From: a virus
Length of the DNA: 36,872 bases
Direction: 5' to 3' (one strand)
Virus record (IMG/VR): IMGVR_UViG_3300044712_001861
Span: 1 to 36,872 of that record
The notes beneath the pieces are model-generated. The model was not told where the DNA came from and searched no databases. It was given only the letters and a program-made list of their open reading frames with translations. Of the stretch, positions 15,181-21,462 are shown piece by piece. Numbering within the stretch: the first letter of the stretch is position 1; each line of letters begins with the position of its first letter. The position numbers and the translations under genes were made by a program.

Positions 15181-15753
15181 GTTCAGGTTGGAGGAGTCAG
15201 GGTGCTGAACGGTGCTCACTATGCGCGGCTTCGCCGCATCGACAAGTTCGGCCTCAGTGAATGGTTCGGGAGGAAGGATTCCGCAGGCACGGGCGGCAGC
15301 CAGGCCACGTTGCTTGAGTTGCTCAACGTCCTGGGCAGTATAGGTGGTGGTGCGAACATCGACCTTTTTCGGAGCGCCAAGGCCCGCGAGGTCCAAGAGG
15401 ACTGTGTTCGCGACCTGCACCTTGAGGGCAGGAGAGACGCCCTCTTCAGCATCCAGAATCTCGTGATAGATCTCGGTAGCCTTCCGGGCTAGCTCAGCGA
15501 GGCTCTCCTGATAATACACCGCATCCATATCCCGGGAACCTCGGAGGAGTTCCATCTTTTCTTTGGCCAGCGTGGAGTTCAGCGTGTTCGAAACAGTCTG
15601 TGAGGTGCAGCCCAGTTGAGCTGCAATCTCCGTCTGCTTCATCCCCGTCATGGCCAGGTCAATAATCTCATGGTGCAACTGCCAGAGATTCTTGACCTCA
15701 TAAGTGCGCCGACTGCTGGAGCGCCGATGATCATTCCTGTCGACTGGGAACAT
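15178..15753 (-). CDS. Terminase small subunit
   Basis: The small terminase recognises packaging sites and regulates the large subunit. The 191-residue product has a helix-turn-helix (MKQTEIAAQLGCTSQTVSN) near residues 37-55, followed by helices (YYQESLAELARKATEIYHEI) suited to ring assembly and a C-terminal region (YTAQDVEQLKQRGLAAARA) that may contact the large subunit. I start it at ATG 15753, 2 nt after the upstream stop, with GAGGG 8 nt before. An in-frame ATG at 15822 would overlap the previous gene by 66 bp and has no clear SD. Confidence 0.8.
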   Translation of the reverse strand: MFPVDRNDHRRSSSRRTYEVKNLWQLHHEIIDLAMTGMKQTEIAAQLGCTSQTVSNTLNSTLAKEKMELLRGSRDMDAVYYQESLAELARKATEIYHEILDAEEGVSPALKVQVANTVLLDLAGLGAPKKVDVRTTTYTAQDVEQLKQRGLAAARACGILPPEPFTEAELVDAAKPRIVSTVQHPDSSNLN

Positions 15754-15755
15754 GG

Positions 15756-15941
15756 TCAGGCCCTCGACTGCTCGGTCCCCGTTGGGGGACTCTGTGCATA
15801 CGGATTGTGAACTCTGGACCATTCAGGACCAGGATCTCTATCCTTCGAAACCACCACGATTCTGCCGCTGTCATCATGTTGCCACATGACTAGCTTGCCT
15901 GTAGCAAGACCCACTTCTTCGGTGAAATCGTATTCGGCCAT
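15756..15941 (-). CDS. Hypothetical small protein, 61 aa
   Basis: A 61-residue product starting MAEYDFTEEVGLATGKLVMW, with a beta-like core (GRIVVVSKDRD) and a polar tail (PYAQSPPTGTEQ). SD AGGGA precedes ATG 15941. It ends 2 nt before the small terminase start, so the two are co-translated. A 15-nt hairpin (GTCGTC, GAA loop, GACGAC) lies about 20 nt upstream. I do not recognise a family. Confidence 0.6.
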   Translation of the reverse strand: MAEYDFTEEVGLATGKLVMWQHDDSGRIVVVSKDRDPGPEWSRVHNPYAQSPPTGTEQSRA

Positions 15942-15961
15942 TGCAGGTTCCCTAGTGCTCG

Positions 15962-15976
15962 GTCGTCTTCGACGAC
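15962..15976. repeat. Short perfect inverted repeat, first copy
   Basis: GTCGTC-TTC-GACGAC is a perfect 6-bp palindrome with a 3-nt centre, between the genes at 15941 and 15995. A near copy (GTTGTC-TTC-GACGAC) lies at 18393-18407, and both are followed by CAGTGCT some 15-20 nt further on. Confidence 0.6.
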
Positions 15977-15994
15977 TCCCATTGGATACCAGTG

Positions 15995-16195
15995 CTACTT
16001 CTTCTTCAGCTTCATGGTTTCCTTCATCATGTACTGCATATCAGTATCTTCCCGCTGCTTCGGCGCCATCGGAGCACTCAAGGGCTTAGCCATATCAACC
16101 CTCTTCTGTGCCTCGGCCATCCCAGCAGGAAAGTTGATCTGATTGAACGCGCCCATTTCCTTGTGATGGTCAAGCACTGCAGGCTTTCCGGCCAT
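15995..16195 (-). CDS. Hypothetical Lys/Met-rich small protein, 66 aa
   Basis: ATG 16195 is chosen because AAGGAG lies 6 nt upstream; an in-frame ATG at 16210 has no SD. The 66-residue product begins MAGKPAVLDHHKEMGAFNQI, is rich in Met, Lys and Gln, and ends in a basic helix (MMKETMKLKKK). It is the first gene of the leftward packaging operon as seen here. No family is recognised. A small DNA-binding or virion-associated role would fit the charge but is only a guess. Confidence 0.6.
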   Translation of the reverse strand: MAGKPAVLDHHKEMGAFNQINFPAGMAEAQKRVDMAKPLSAPMAPKQREDTDMQYMMKETMKLKKK

Positions 16196-16199
16196 GGTG

Positions 16200-16613
16200 A
16201 ACTCCTTCATGTTTTGTCGCCACGGCGACTCCCAGATGCGTTCTCAGTGTTACACCCACGGTACACTAGGGCGCGTGCTGCAATCAAGTCATCTAGTGCC
16301 GGGATTCTCCGAGGAGTAGAATGGTCATCAAAAGCCGGCTTTGGCTGACAGTCCTGAAATTTTTTCAGAAAAATTTTTAGCCATGCGGGCGATCACCAGT
16401 CACCGCCGCCCAAGCGGTAATAGTTTGACCACTCATTCTCCTGGTTCCCATCGCCTCAATGCCATTATTTGATGACTTATCTGGAAATTTTTGACGCCAG
16501 ATGCAGCTGCCAACCCGCCGCCGCCAGGGGCCAAAATCCCCCATCGGGGGTGGGCCGAGGCGACCACTACGGGTAGTGGGTGGGCAGGCGAGGGACCACA
16601 AGATATTGGGGTC
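16200..16613. promoter_or_regulatory. Divergent control region between leftward and rightward operons
   Basis: No credible gene lies here. It holds a 12-bp palindrome AAAGCCGGCTTT (16331-16342), an A/T-only hairpin region (CTGAAA-TTT-TTTCAG at 16354-16368 and AAATTTTT-type arms to 16378), palindrome copy 8 (16411-16435), a CCCCC-ATC-GGGGG hairpin (16538-16550) and a CCACTAC-GG-GTAGTGG hairpin (16564-16579) just upstream of the rightward promoter. A leftward promoter must lie in or near it, but I cannot point to convincing -35 and -10 boxes. Confidence 0.6.
16411..16435 (+). repeat. 25-bp interrupted palindrome, copy 8
   Basis: Plus-strand arms are CAAGCGGTAAT (degenerate) and TTGACCACTCA. 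It lies in the divergent control region and has the rightward orientation, about 180 nt upstream of the promoter at 16614. Confidence 0.82.
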
Positions 16614-16641
16614 TTGACATTTGGGCTGGGTAGGGTATACT
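16614..16641 (+). promoter_or_regulatory. Strong sigma70-type rightward promoter
   Basis: TTGACA (16614-16619) and TATACT (16636-16641) are separated by 16 bp, close to the bacterial consensus. The predicted transcript would start near 16648 and give a leader of about 180 nt before the first rightward gene. This is the best candidate for the main early promoter read by host RNA polymerase. Confidence 0.72.
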
Positions 16642-16831
16642 TGCCGCAAGATCGGAGAACGGGACCGGGACGACCGGCCCGCCGATCCCAGGTCTTTGAC
16701 AATCTGAGTAGCACGCGCCACGCACCGATAGGGGAGCCTACCAAGGCCACGATCCGAAAGGGATGCAGGTTCACGCGCGAAGAGGGGAAGGAATCGGTGG
16801 GATGGTTGAGGGCCGGAAAGAGAATGAGACT

Positions 16832-17011
16832 ATGGACGTTATCTTGGCTCGGAAGGCAAAGGATTTGAAGAAGAAATGGACACTCATTGGAACAGCCGTT
16901 GACGACGAGGGCAAGGCCGTTGGCCAGACGTTTCGGCGTGAAGATGGATCGTTTGTTGTGGCTTTGGATGAGCCGGTAGCACCCGCGTATCAATACCTGT
17001 TGGACGACTAA
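16832..17011 (+). CDS. Hypothetical first early protein, 59 aa
   Basis: The frame from ATG 16832 gives 59 residues starting MDVILARKAKDLKKKWTLIG, with a basic helix and a beta-like second half (SFVVALDEPVAPAYQYLLDD). An in-frame ATG at 16802 would add 10 residues; neither start has a strong SD, so the start is uncertain. It is the first gene downstream of the strong promoter. First early genes of phages often encode host-takeover proteins, but nothing in the sequence shows the activity. Confidence 0.5.
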   Translation: MDVILARKAKDLKKKWTLIGTAVDDEGKAVGQTFRREDGSFVVALDEPVAPAYQYLLDD

Positions 17012-17100
17012 CCATTTTCGGGTCCTCTATCATCCTACCGATTCAAGAGAGGGATGCTTGCTACATAGGCGAGTCTCTCAAAACGACAGGAGAGACTCAA

Positions 17101-17598
17101 ATGGCGAAGAACTTTGTAGTGACGACGATCTCTGGGAGCCACATCATCCTCGAAGGGCTGACGCGCATCTCGCGGAACTACAACGAGAAGAGCGGGCAGT
17201 ATCAGGTTAGGCCCTGTTATTACACACTCAGGGTGAAGTGTCCGCAGGGCAAGGTGCTGAACGTGAACACGAGCAAGGATCTGAGCGATATCCTGGAGCT
17301 CGCGTTCGACAGCATGGCGATCAGGAGTTCGAGCTATCTCCTGGAGCGCACCACCAGCGAGCAAGGGATTCACGGCCTGTTGGGCGATGGGCTGACCAGA
17401 GTCGAGCCGACCGAGAAGGTCAAGGAAGTGACCTGGAGAGGTGGGAAGCTGGAGTTGGATTATGCAGACCTATACTCCGATGAAAAGCGCACACGAACGC
17501 CCAAGCCGCTGGATGTGAACGCCATGTCCGAGGAACAGGCTCGGGAACTGATGGCGAAGCTGATGGCGAAGCTGGGGCAGAGCGGGGGTGCAGCATGA
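17101..17598 (+). CDS. Hypothetical early protein with shared C-terminal motif, 165 aa
   Basis: SD CAGGAG precedes ATG 17101. The 165-residue product has a beta-rich core (KNFVVTTISGSHIILEGL, YYTLRVKCPQGKVLNVN), a middle helix (KDLSDILELAFDSMAI) and a charged region. The C-terminus is LDVNAMSEEQARELMAKLM followed by AKLGQ. A very similar tail (NAMS-x-E-E then LLAQL-type) ends the proteins at 28778, 21911 and 22755, although the bodies are unrelated. The tail may be a common docking helix. The stop overlaps the next start (ATGA). Confidence 0.65.
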   Translation: MAKNFVVTTISGSHIILEGLTRISRNYNEKSGQYQVRPCYYTLRVKCPQGKVLNVNTSKDLSDILELAFDSMAIRSSSYLLERTTSEQGIHGLLGDGLTRVEPTEKVKEVTWRGGKLELDYADLYSDEKRTRTPKPLDVNAMSEEQARELMAKLMAKLGQSGGAA

Positions 17599-17708
17599 GT
17601 GCCGAGGAGTTCAAGGAGGCCGTTCGGCAGATCCTTGCGAATTACTGCGAGGGGATGCTGACAGAACGGGATGTAGTGCAACAGATCGCAGAACTGTTGA
17701 TGCAGTAG
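17595..17708 (+). CDS. Small helical protein, 37 aa
   Basis: ATG 17595 overlaps the previous stop as ATGA, so it is translationally coupled. The 37-residue product (EEFKEAVRQILANY, then TERDVVQQIAELLMQ) is predicted fully helical, with two amphipathic segments. No family is recognised. Length makes it uncertain, but the ATGA overlap and regular hydrophobic spacing support it. Confidence 0.5.
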   Translation: MSAEEFKEAVRQILANYCEGMLTERDVVQQIAELLMQ

Positions 17709-17763
17709 CACACCACCATTTCACACAACCTGGGGACTCGCCTAGGTGGGAAGCATTCCTCTC

Positions 17764-17790
17764 TGAGAGGCGTAGATTGCTGGGCATGAA
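17764..17790 (+). repeat. Inverted-repeat arm, left of the gene at 17802
   Basis: TGAGAGGCG and TGCTGGGCA within this 27-nt arm are repeated in inverted form at 18034-18060, on the far side of the gene (23 of 27 identical; 25 of 27 paired when G-U pairs are allowed). It ends directly at the SD (AAAGGA) of the gene. Confidence 0.75.
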
Positions 17791-17801
17791 AGGACAGCAA
17801 C

Positions 17802-18029
17802 ATGGAATTCTGGCTAGTATGGTGTGCAAACTCCAATCCGAACATGCCCTCTCACTGGTTGTTCAGCACAAAGATTGCGGCCGAGCAGCATTGTTTGCTG
17901 ATGGAAACTGAGTGCCCGTATCTGACAATGTATGTGCAGTACTTCTCGCCGGCTGCTGTTGAAGGTAAGCGTTTGTCCTACAGCAGAAAGCGACACCAGA
18001 TCACTGAACCTCCTCCATTCCCAACATAA
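17802..18029 (+). CDS. Hypothetical small protein, 75 aa
   Basis: SD AAAGGA precedes ATG 17802. The 75-residue product starts MEFWLVWCANSNPNMPSHWL and reads FSTKIAAEQHCLLMETEC, resembling small phage proteins in which a beta hairpin precedes an Ala/Glu helix and a final strand (YLTMYVQYFSPAA). The gene is bracketed by a matching pair of inverted-repeat arms (17764-17790 and 18034-18060). Function unknown. Confidence 0.6.
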   Translation: MEFWLVWCANSNPNMPSHWLFSTKIAAEQHCLLMETECPYLTMYVQYFSPAAVEGKRLSYSRKRHQITEPPPFPT

Positions 18030-18033
18030 CATC

Positions 18034-18060
18034 TTCCTGCCCAGCAGTATGCGCCTCTCA
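18034..18060 (+). repeat. Inverted-repeat arm, right of the gene at 17802
   Basis: Complementary to 17764-17790, it starts 4 nt after the stop codon of the 75-residue gene. The sense sequence begins TTCCTGCCCAGCAG. Confidence 0.75.
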
Positions 18061-18066
18061 CCAGCA

Positions 18067-18090
18067 GTAAGTGTAGAATGATGGGCATGA
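18067..18090 (+). repeat. Inverted-repeat arm, left of the gene at 18103
   Basis: A 24-nt arm (GTAAGTGTAG then AATGATGGGCATGA) matching inverted 18329-18352 in 21 of 24 positions (23 of 24 with G-U pairs). It ends at the SD of the 70-residue gene, just as the first left arm does. Confidence 0.75.
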
Positions 18091-18102
18091 AAGGATCAGA
18101 CC

Positions 18103-18315
18103 ATGCATCTTATCGACCCACTGCGCAAGGAAACATACTTCTGTGGAGCATACAGAGGTGGAGCAGCCGAACAGGCCAGTGCTGATGTATGCCCACGATG
18201 TACAGCAGTTCAATATCTGCGTGAAGCGGAGCACATGATCCGAAACGAATCTAACGCGGATGACATCATTACACATCTTGCAATTACGGTTAGCTACATC
18301 GACAAACATCTGTAG
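18103..18315 (+). CDS. Hypothetical small Cys-pair protein, 70 aa
   Basis: SD AAAGGATC precedes ATG 18103. The 70-residue product has one Cys at 14 (YFCGAYRGG) and a CPRC pair near residue 30, enough for a partial zinc site, followed by two helices (AVQYLREAEHMI and DDIITHLAITVSYIDKHL). It is enclosed by its own inverted-repeat pair. No family is recognised. Confidence 0.58.
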   Translation: MHLIDPLRKETYFCGAYRGGAAEQASADVCPRCTAVQYLREAEHMIRNESNADDIITHLAITVSYIDKHL

Positions 18316-18328
18316 TTTAACGCACCAC

Positions 18329-18352
18329 TCCTGCCCATCATTCTGCGCTTAC
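18329..18352 (+). repeat. Inverted-repeat arm, right of the gene at 18103
   Basis: Complementary to 18067-18090, starting 13 nt after the stop codon of the 70-residue gene and ending 2 nt before palindrome copy 9. Confidence 0.75.
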
Positions 18353-18354
18353 GC

Positions 18355-18379
18355 TGAGCGGTCAAGTTGTAACCACTCA
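18355..18379 (+). repeat. 25-bp interrupted palindrome, copy 9
   Basis: Arms TGAGCGGTCAA and GTAACCACTCA. Unlike the others it has no gene start close downstream; it borders the gene-free AT-rich region. Confidence 0.88.
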
Positions 18380-18765
18380 TACACGGGACACTGTTGTCTT
18401 CGACGACTCAGCTACTATGTCAGTGCTGATCTACCATGACGGCAGACGCATGGAACGGTGTTTGTGTTGTGTTGTAAGTATTGTATTCAGTATGCGGAAT
18501 AGGGAAGGGGGGATTTCTGACTGACACATAGTACATACTTACATACAGTTGCTACTTACTATTACTACTCTAAGAAAAAAAAAAAATACTGATATTACAC
18601 ACTATGTATTAATAGATCAGTGTCCATATCCAGAATAGTATGTGTTGTAAGTATGTATTGTGTGTAGTGTGAGTCAGTAAGAAAGGGAACAGACCCTATT
18701 TCGAACACTGAATACAATACACACAACACTGTCAGTATCTTTTGTGTTGTCAGTAAAAATACTTC
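18380..18765 (+). other. Gene-free AT-rich region with inverted and direct repeats, possible origin
   Basis: No reading frame is credible here. Arms at 18469-18504 and 18694-18729 are inverted copies (31 of 36 identical) built on GTGTTGT, GTATTGTATTCAGT and ATAGGG. A third, direct, partial copy lies at 18642-18660 (GTGTTGTAAGTAT). Between them are a run of 12 A (18575-18586) and several TACTTAC words. Repeats around an AT-rich core, located among early genes, fit a replication origin or a regulator-binding region; the sequence does not decide which. Confidence 0.5.
18393..18407. repeat. Short inverted repeat, second copy
   Basis: GTTGTC-TTC-GACGAC, one base different from the perfect copy at 15962-15976, lies just after palindrome copy 9 in the gene-free region. 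Confidence 0.5.
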
Positions 18766-18795
18766 TTGACATGAGGTGCCGTTTCGTGGTAAGGT
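18766..18795 (+). promoter_or_regulatory. Probable sigma70-type promoter
   Basis: A perfect TTGACA (18766-18771) is followed after 18 bp by TAAGGT (18790-18795), which keeps the three most conserved -10 bases. Transcription would start near 18802 and serve the ribbon-helix-helix-like gene, favouring its start at 18862 over 18808. Confidence 0.5.
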
Positions 18796-18861
18796 AAGGG
18801 TGAAACAATGGACAGACAGACATTCCTGCCTGTCCGACGCTCACCCAGAAGGAACAATCTC

Positions 18862-19698
18862 ATGGCACCCTACGAGCGACTCTCTGGCAGACGATCTCAA
18901 ACAGCAACCGCGGTCATATCGCTCCGATATGATCTCCGGGTCTTCGACGTCTTGGAACAGTGGCTTGTCTCCAAGAATTTCCGCCCACGCTCCCGTAACG
19001 AGGTGCTCAACACAGCACTAAACGCATTCGCAGAGTTAATCTGCCAAGAAACTGGCATGCCTCTGCCCTCCACCGCGCAGGCTCAGGAAACCGCCTGCGT
19101 CCGCTGGGGTGATCCAAACGCAGATGGACGCCTGCGCTCCTCCATGACTGATCAGGTACAGCGCGAAGCCGAAGCAGAAATGTATGAGCGACCAATGCCT
19201 GGAATCCACACACCAGTCAAGGCCAGTGACGCCATCCTTACGCCAGCACAGCTGGAACTCGCAGCAAAGATTCTGAGCCAAGTTCAGGATCAGGAGCAGT
19301 GGAAAGGACTGGAGCATCTCAATCATGTCCAATCCAATCTGCCCCAGGCCAGTAACTCACGTCTCAGTTATGCAGTCGACACTCTGCGCAAACAGGGCAG
19401 TCTCGCAGAGACACCACAAATCGGCTCCCAGACTAACATCGCCTGTCCTCAGTGTGGCCCAGACGTTCTCATGCTGCGTCAGCCTCACAATGCCAAAGAG
19501 GACAGACTTGTCTGCCCTCAATTCCCTGAGAAACACTTCTCCCATACTCGCAAGGAAACCTCCAAAGAGGATGTCGGAGAGGCTGAATTTGACGACGCAG
19601 CCTTTGCTGAGAAAGAGCGAAAAAAGCAGGAACAACTCGACAGAGATGACGAGATCATGCTCGAAAAGATTCGTAAAGCCAAAGAAGAGAAAGAATGA
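18862..19698 (+). CDS. Ribbon-helix-helix-like DNA-binding protein with zinc-finger motif
   Basis: From ATG 18862 (SD AGAAGGAA) the product has 278 residues; an ATG at 18808 lies only about 6 nt after the predicted transcription start. The N-terminus (TAVISLRYDLRVFDVLEQWL and FRPRSRNEVLNTALNAFAEL) fits a ribbon-helix-helix: a strand with SLRYD, then two helices with the Ser-Arg-x-Glu turn. The middle is helical. CPQCG followed by a later CPQ suggests zinc binding. The last 50 residues are a charged helix (EKERKKQEQLDRDDEIMLEK). It is a candidate for binding either the AT-rich region upstream or the genome-wide palindromes. Both are inferences. Confidence 0.55.
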   Translation: MAPYERLSGRRSQTATAVISLRYDLRVFDVLEQWLVSKNFRPRSRNEVLNTALNAFAELICQETGMPLPSTAQAQETACVRWGDPNADGRLRSSMTDQVQREAEAEMYERPMPGIHTPVKASDAILTPAQLELAAKILSQVQDQEQWKGLEHLNHVQSNLPQASNSRLSYAVDTLRKQGSLAETPQIGSQTNIACPQCGPDVLMLRQPHNAKEDRLVCPQFPEKHFSHTRKETSKEDVGEAEFDDAAFAEKERKKQEQLDRDDEIMLEKIRKAKEEKE

Positions 19699-19708
19699 TC
19701 CACACCCA

Positions 19709-19733
19709 CGAGCGGTCAATAGTTGACCACTCA
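19709..19733 (+). repeat. 25-bp interrupted palindrome, copy 10
   Basis: Arms CGAGCGGTCAA and TTGACCACTCA. It lies 10 nt after the ribbon-helix-helix gene stop and 34 nt upstream of the start at 19768. Confidence 0.9.
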
Positions 19734-19767
19734 GGACTTCGTCCTGGAGAAGAAAGGAAGGCTGAAA

Positions 19768-19953
19768 ATGTCAGAAACAGATCCACCGCGCCCATGTCCA
19801 ATCTGTTACTCCTGGCCCTTGCGCCCTGAGAGCCCTGAGCCCATTCTCGAAGAATGGCACGGACAGCGCATCTCGCACCATCCAGAGTGTGGGATGCTGT
19901 TGGGGCCGGCAGGCTATCACCCACCGCAGAAGGAGGAAGAGGCACATGCGTAA
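19768..19953 (+). CDS. Small Cys/His protein, 61 aa
   Basis: ATG 19768 follows the SD GGAAGG and is preferred to an earlier frame opening inside the palindrome. The 61-residue product holds CPICYSWPLRP near its start and ISHHPECGM further on, giving a C-x2-C and an H-H-x2-E-C set that could bind zinc. It overlaps the next gene by 8 bp. Function unknown. Confidence 0.6.
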   Translation: MSETDPPRPCPICYSWPLRPESPEPILEEWHGQRISHHPECGMLLGPAGYHPPQKEEEAHA

Positions 19954-20296
19954 GATCGCTGTGAACAAGCAGTTTGGTGGCTTCGGGCTCTCCAGAGCAG
20001 CTATTCTCAGAGCGCGAGAACTCTCGGGCCTCCCACGATGGGGAGAGACACACATCGTTGGGGATACCTGGGAAGAGGATGGAACTCCTGTCGAGGAGGA
20101 CTATGATTCGATCACTGGCATTTCGCGGGACGACCCCATTCTTCTCCAGGTCCTCTCAGAGCTCGGTGCTGACGCAGACGGGCGATTCGCATCCATCGTA
20201 GTGCTGGAGATCCCTGAGTCCCACTACTGGGAGATCGACGATTACGATGGAATGGAATCCCTGGTTCACTCAGAGTCTCCAATCCTGCACGACTAA
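19946..20296 (+). CDS. Conserved phage protein, 116 aa (FGGFGLS family)
   Basis: The product begins MRKIAVNKQFGGFGLSRAAI, a start I recognise from conserved phage proteins of unknown function. It ends with the matching region DADGRFASIVVLEIPESHYW and EIDDYDGMESL. The middle (LPRWGETHIVGDTWEEDGT) varies in that group. The start at 19946 has AGAGG upstream and overlaps the previous gene; the longer in-frame start at 19889 would sit deep inside that gene. No activity is known to me. Confidence 0.72.
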   Translation: MRKIAVNKQFGGFGLSRAAILRARELSGLPRWGETHIVGDTWEEDGTPVEEDYDSITGISRDDPILLQVLSELGADADGRFASIVVLEIPESHYWEIDDYDGMESLVHSESPILHD

Positions 20297-20336
20297 CCAC
20301 CATGCACCAACGGCGCGCACTCAGAGGAGGCATGAA

Positions 20337-20546
20337 ATGGCCTACGCCGGAGGCAATCCCAAGACCAAGAAACAGTTGAAGGAATGGATCAGCAGTGGGA
20401 AAAGGGTGGGCATATTCTCTTCTGGCCCCTTCGGCTGCACAATGAATGGCACCGACACCATTGAGGGCCCACAGTACCCAGCACCACACAAATGGTACGC
20501 CCGCGTGGAGGTCGTGAACGGATACATCACGAAGGTCCTGGGCTAA
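20337..20546 (+). CDS. Conserved small phage protein, 69 aa
   Basis: SD AGGAGG precedes ATG 20337. The 69-residue product has a Lys-rich helix (NPKTKKQLKEWISSGKRV) and a beta region (IFSSGPFGCTMNG, then PHKWYARVEVVNGYITKVL). I recognise the general pattern of short proteins in phage early regions but no function. It is followed by palindrome copy 11. Confidence 0.68.
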   Translation: MAYAGGNPKTKKQLKEWISSGKRVGIFSSGPFGCTMNGTDTIEGPQYPAPHKWYARVEVVNGYITKVLG

Positions 20547-20549
20547 CTC

Positions 20550-20574
20550 TGAGCGGTCAACAATTGACCACTCG
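20550..20574 (+). repeat. 25-bp interrupted palindrome, copy 11
   Basis: Arms TGAGCGGTCAA and TTGACCACTCG. It starts 3 nt after the previous stop codon and lies 25 nt upstream of the start at 20600. Confidence 0.9.
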
Positions 20575-20599
20575 AACTTCCCTCGCAGGAGGCACACCG

Positions 20600-20869
20600 A
20601 TGGCACAGCACAAAATCCATTGCCCCTTCTGTCATGTAGTGCTCACATGCACCAAGAAGCACAAGGTCATGAAGTGCTCAGATTGCGGGGTGATGTTTGA
20701 TCCCTCTCCGTTCTGCGCCGCGCAGCCGAAAAGGAGGAAGGAACCGTTGGAGGAACCGAGGGACACTCGCCCTCTTCCTGTACCCTTCATGGCCAGTTAC
20801 CCTGCGCGCCTGCTGGACTATGCCCTGTCCAAGGTTCAGTGGGGCTCACTCAGTGTTGGGATTGTCTGA
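20600..20869 (+). CDS. Zinc-ribbon protein, 89 aa
   Basis: SD AGGAGG precedes ATG 20600. The first 30 residues form a zinc ribbon (CPFC, then CSDC, 18 residues apart). The rest is a basic, Pro-rich linker (PKRRKEPLEEPRDTRPLP) and a short hydrophobic end (YPARLLDYALSKVQWGSL). Such ribbons bind nucleic acid or partner proteins; no specific function can be assigned. Confidence 0.62.
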   Translation: MAQHKIHCPFCHVVLTCTKKHKVMKCSDCGVMFDPSPFCAAQPKRRKEPLEEPRDTRPLPVPFMASYPARLLDYALSKVQWGSLSVGIV

Positions 20870-20984
20870 GGCGCGTCAGCGCCTGAGCGACGAAGTCGCA
20901 GCTGCCCGCCGAGGCTCCTCCCGGCCCAGTCCAGTTCAACGGGAGATGGACGCCCATTTGGAGGAAGAAGGAGGCCACACTGCC

Positions 20985-21092
20985 ATGTCCAACCGGCGCT
21001 ACCTCATCCTTGTGTTCCTGGGAGCCCTCCTCGCAGGCTCCCTCCCACTCCTACTCCAATGGATCTGTGTCCACTGGAAACTTTTGAGATGA
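20985..21092 (+). CDS. Small single-span membrane protein, 35 aa
   Basis: ATG 20985 is preceded by AGGAGG with a 10-nt gap. The product is a basic N-terminus (MSNRRY) followed by one hydrophobic segment (LILVFLGALLAGSLPLLLQW) and a short tail. The frame is open further upstream (from 20697), so a longer protein with an internal start near 20854 or 20946 cannot be excluded. The 115 bp before 20985 hold no other gene. Small one-span proteins of phages include holins and superinfection factors, but nothing here decides. Confidence 0.45.
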   Translation: MSNRRYLILVFLGALLAGSLPLLLQWICVHWKLLR

Positions 21093-21106
21093 GAAAGGAG
21101 ACAGGC

Positions 21107-21460
21107 ATGATAACTCTGTTCAAAACCTTCGAGATCGAGGAGCGTTCCCTGACAGGATTCGAGTTCGAGCTAAAGTTCAAGATCTACCCTGGCTCCAGTG
21201 ACACCTGGGATGAGCCCGGCGATCCACCAGAGTGCGAGTTGCTGGAGGACTCGTTCGAGAAGGACCTGGAACTCTGGCTCAGCGAGCTGCGCAAGGCTGC
21301 CACCACCTGGCATGATGACTTGTTGCGAGACAGGGATCTGGACACGGAGATCCTGGAAAAGGCCGACGAGGAGTACGAGGCCAGTCTCGAATCCCAGGCT
21401 GAGCGAGACTTCGATGACTGGGAGCCCGTTGATATGTATCCCTACAGCGAAAAGGACTAA
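21107..21460 (+). CDS. Acidic hypothetical protein, 117 aa
   Basis: SD AAAGGAG precedes ATG 21107. The 117-residue product starts MITLFKTFEIEERSLTGFEF and is strongly acidic, with long helices (FEKDLELWLSELRKAATTW, DTEILEKADEEYEASLESQ). Highly acidic small early proteins sometimes mimic DNA, but the helices here could equally be a coiled coil. I do not recognise a family. Confidence 0.6.
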   Translation: MITLFKTFEIEERSLTGFEFELKFKIYPGSSDTWDEPGDPPECELLEDSFEKDLELWLSELRKAATTWHDDLLRDRDLDTEILEKADEEYEASLESQAERDFDDWEPVDMYPYSEKD

Positions 21461-21462
21461 CC

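Noticed and set aside
15178-15822. Longer small terminase from ATG 15822
   Set aside because: It would overlap the 61-residue gene by 66 bp and has no clear SD; ATG 15753 lies 2 nt after that gene's stop with a good SD.
16433-16993. Minus-strand frame of 186 codons across the control region
   Set aside because: It covers the strong rightward promoter and the first early gene, lacks an SD, and its translation shows no domain.
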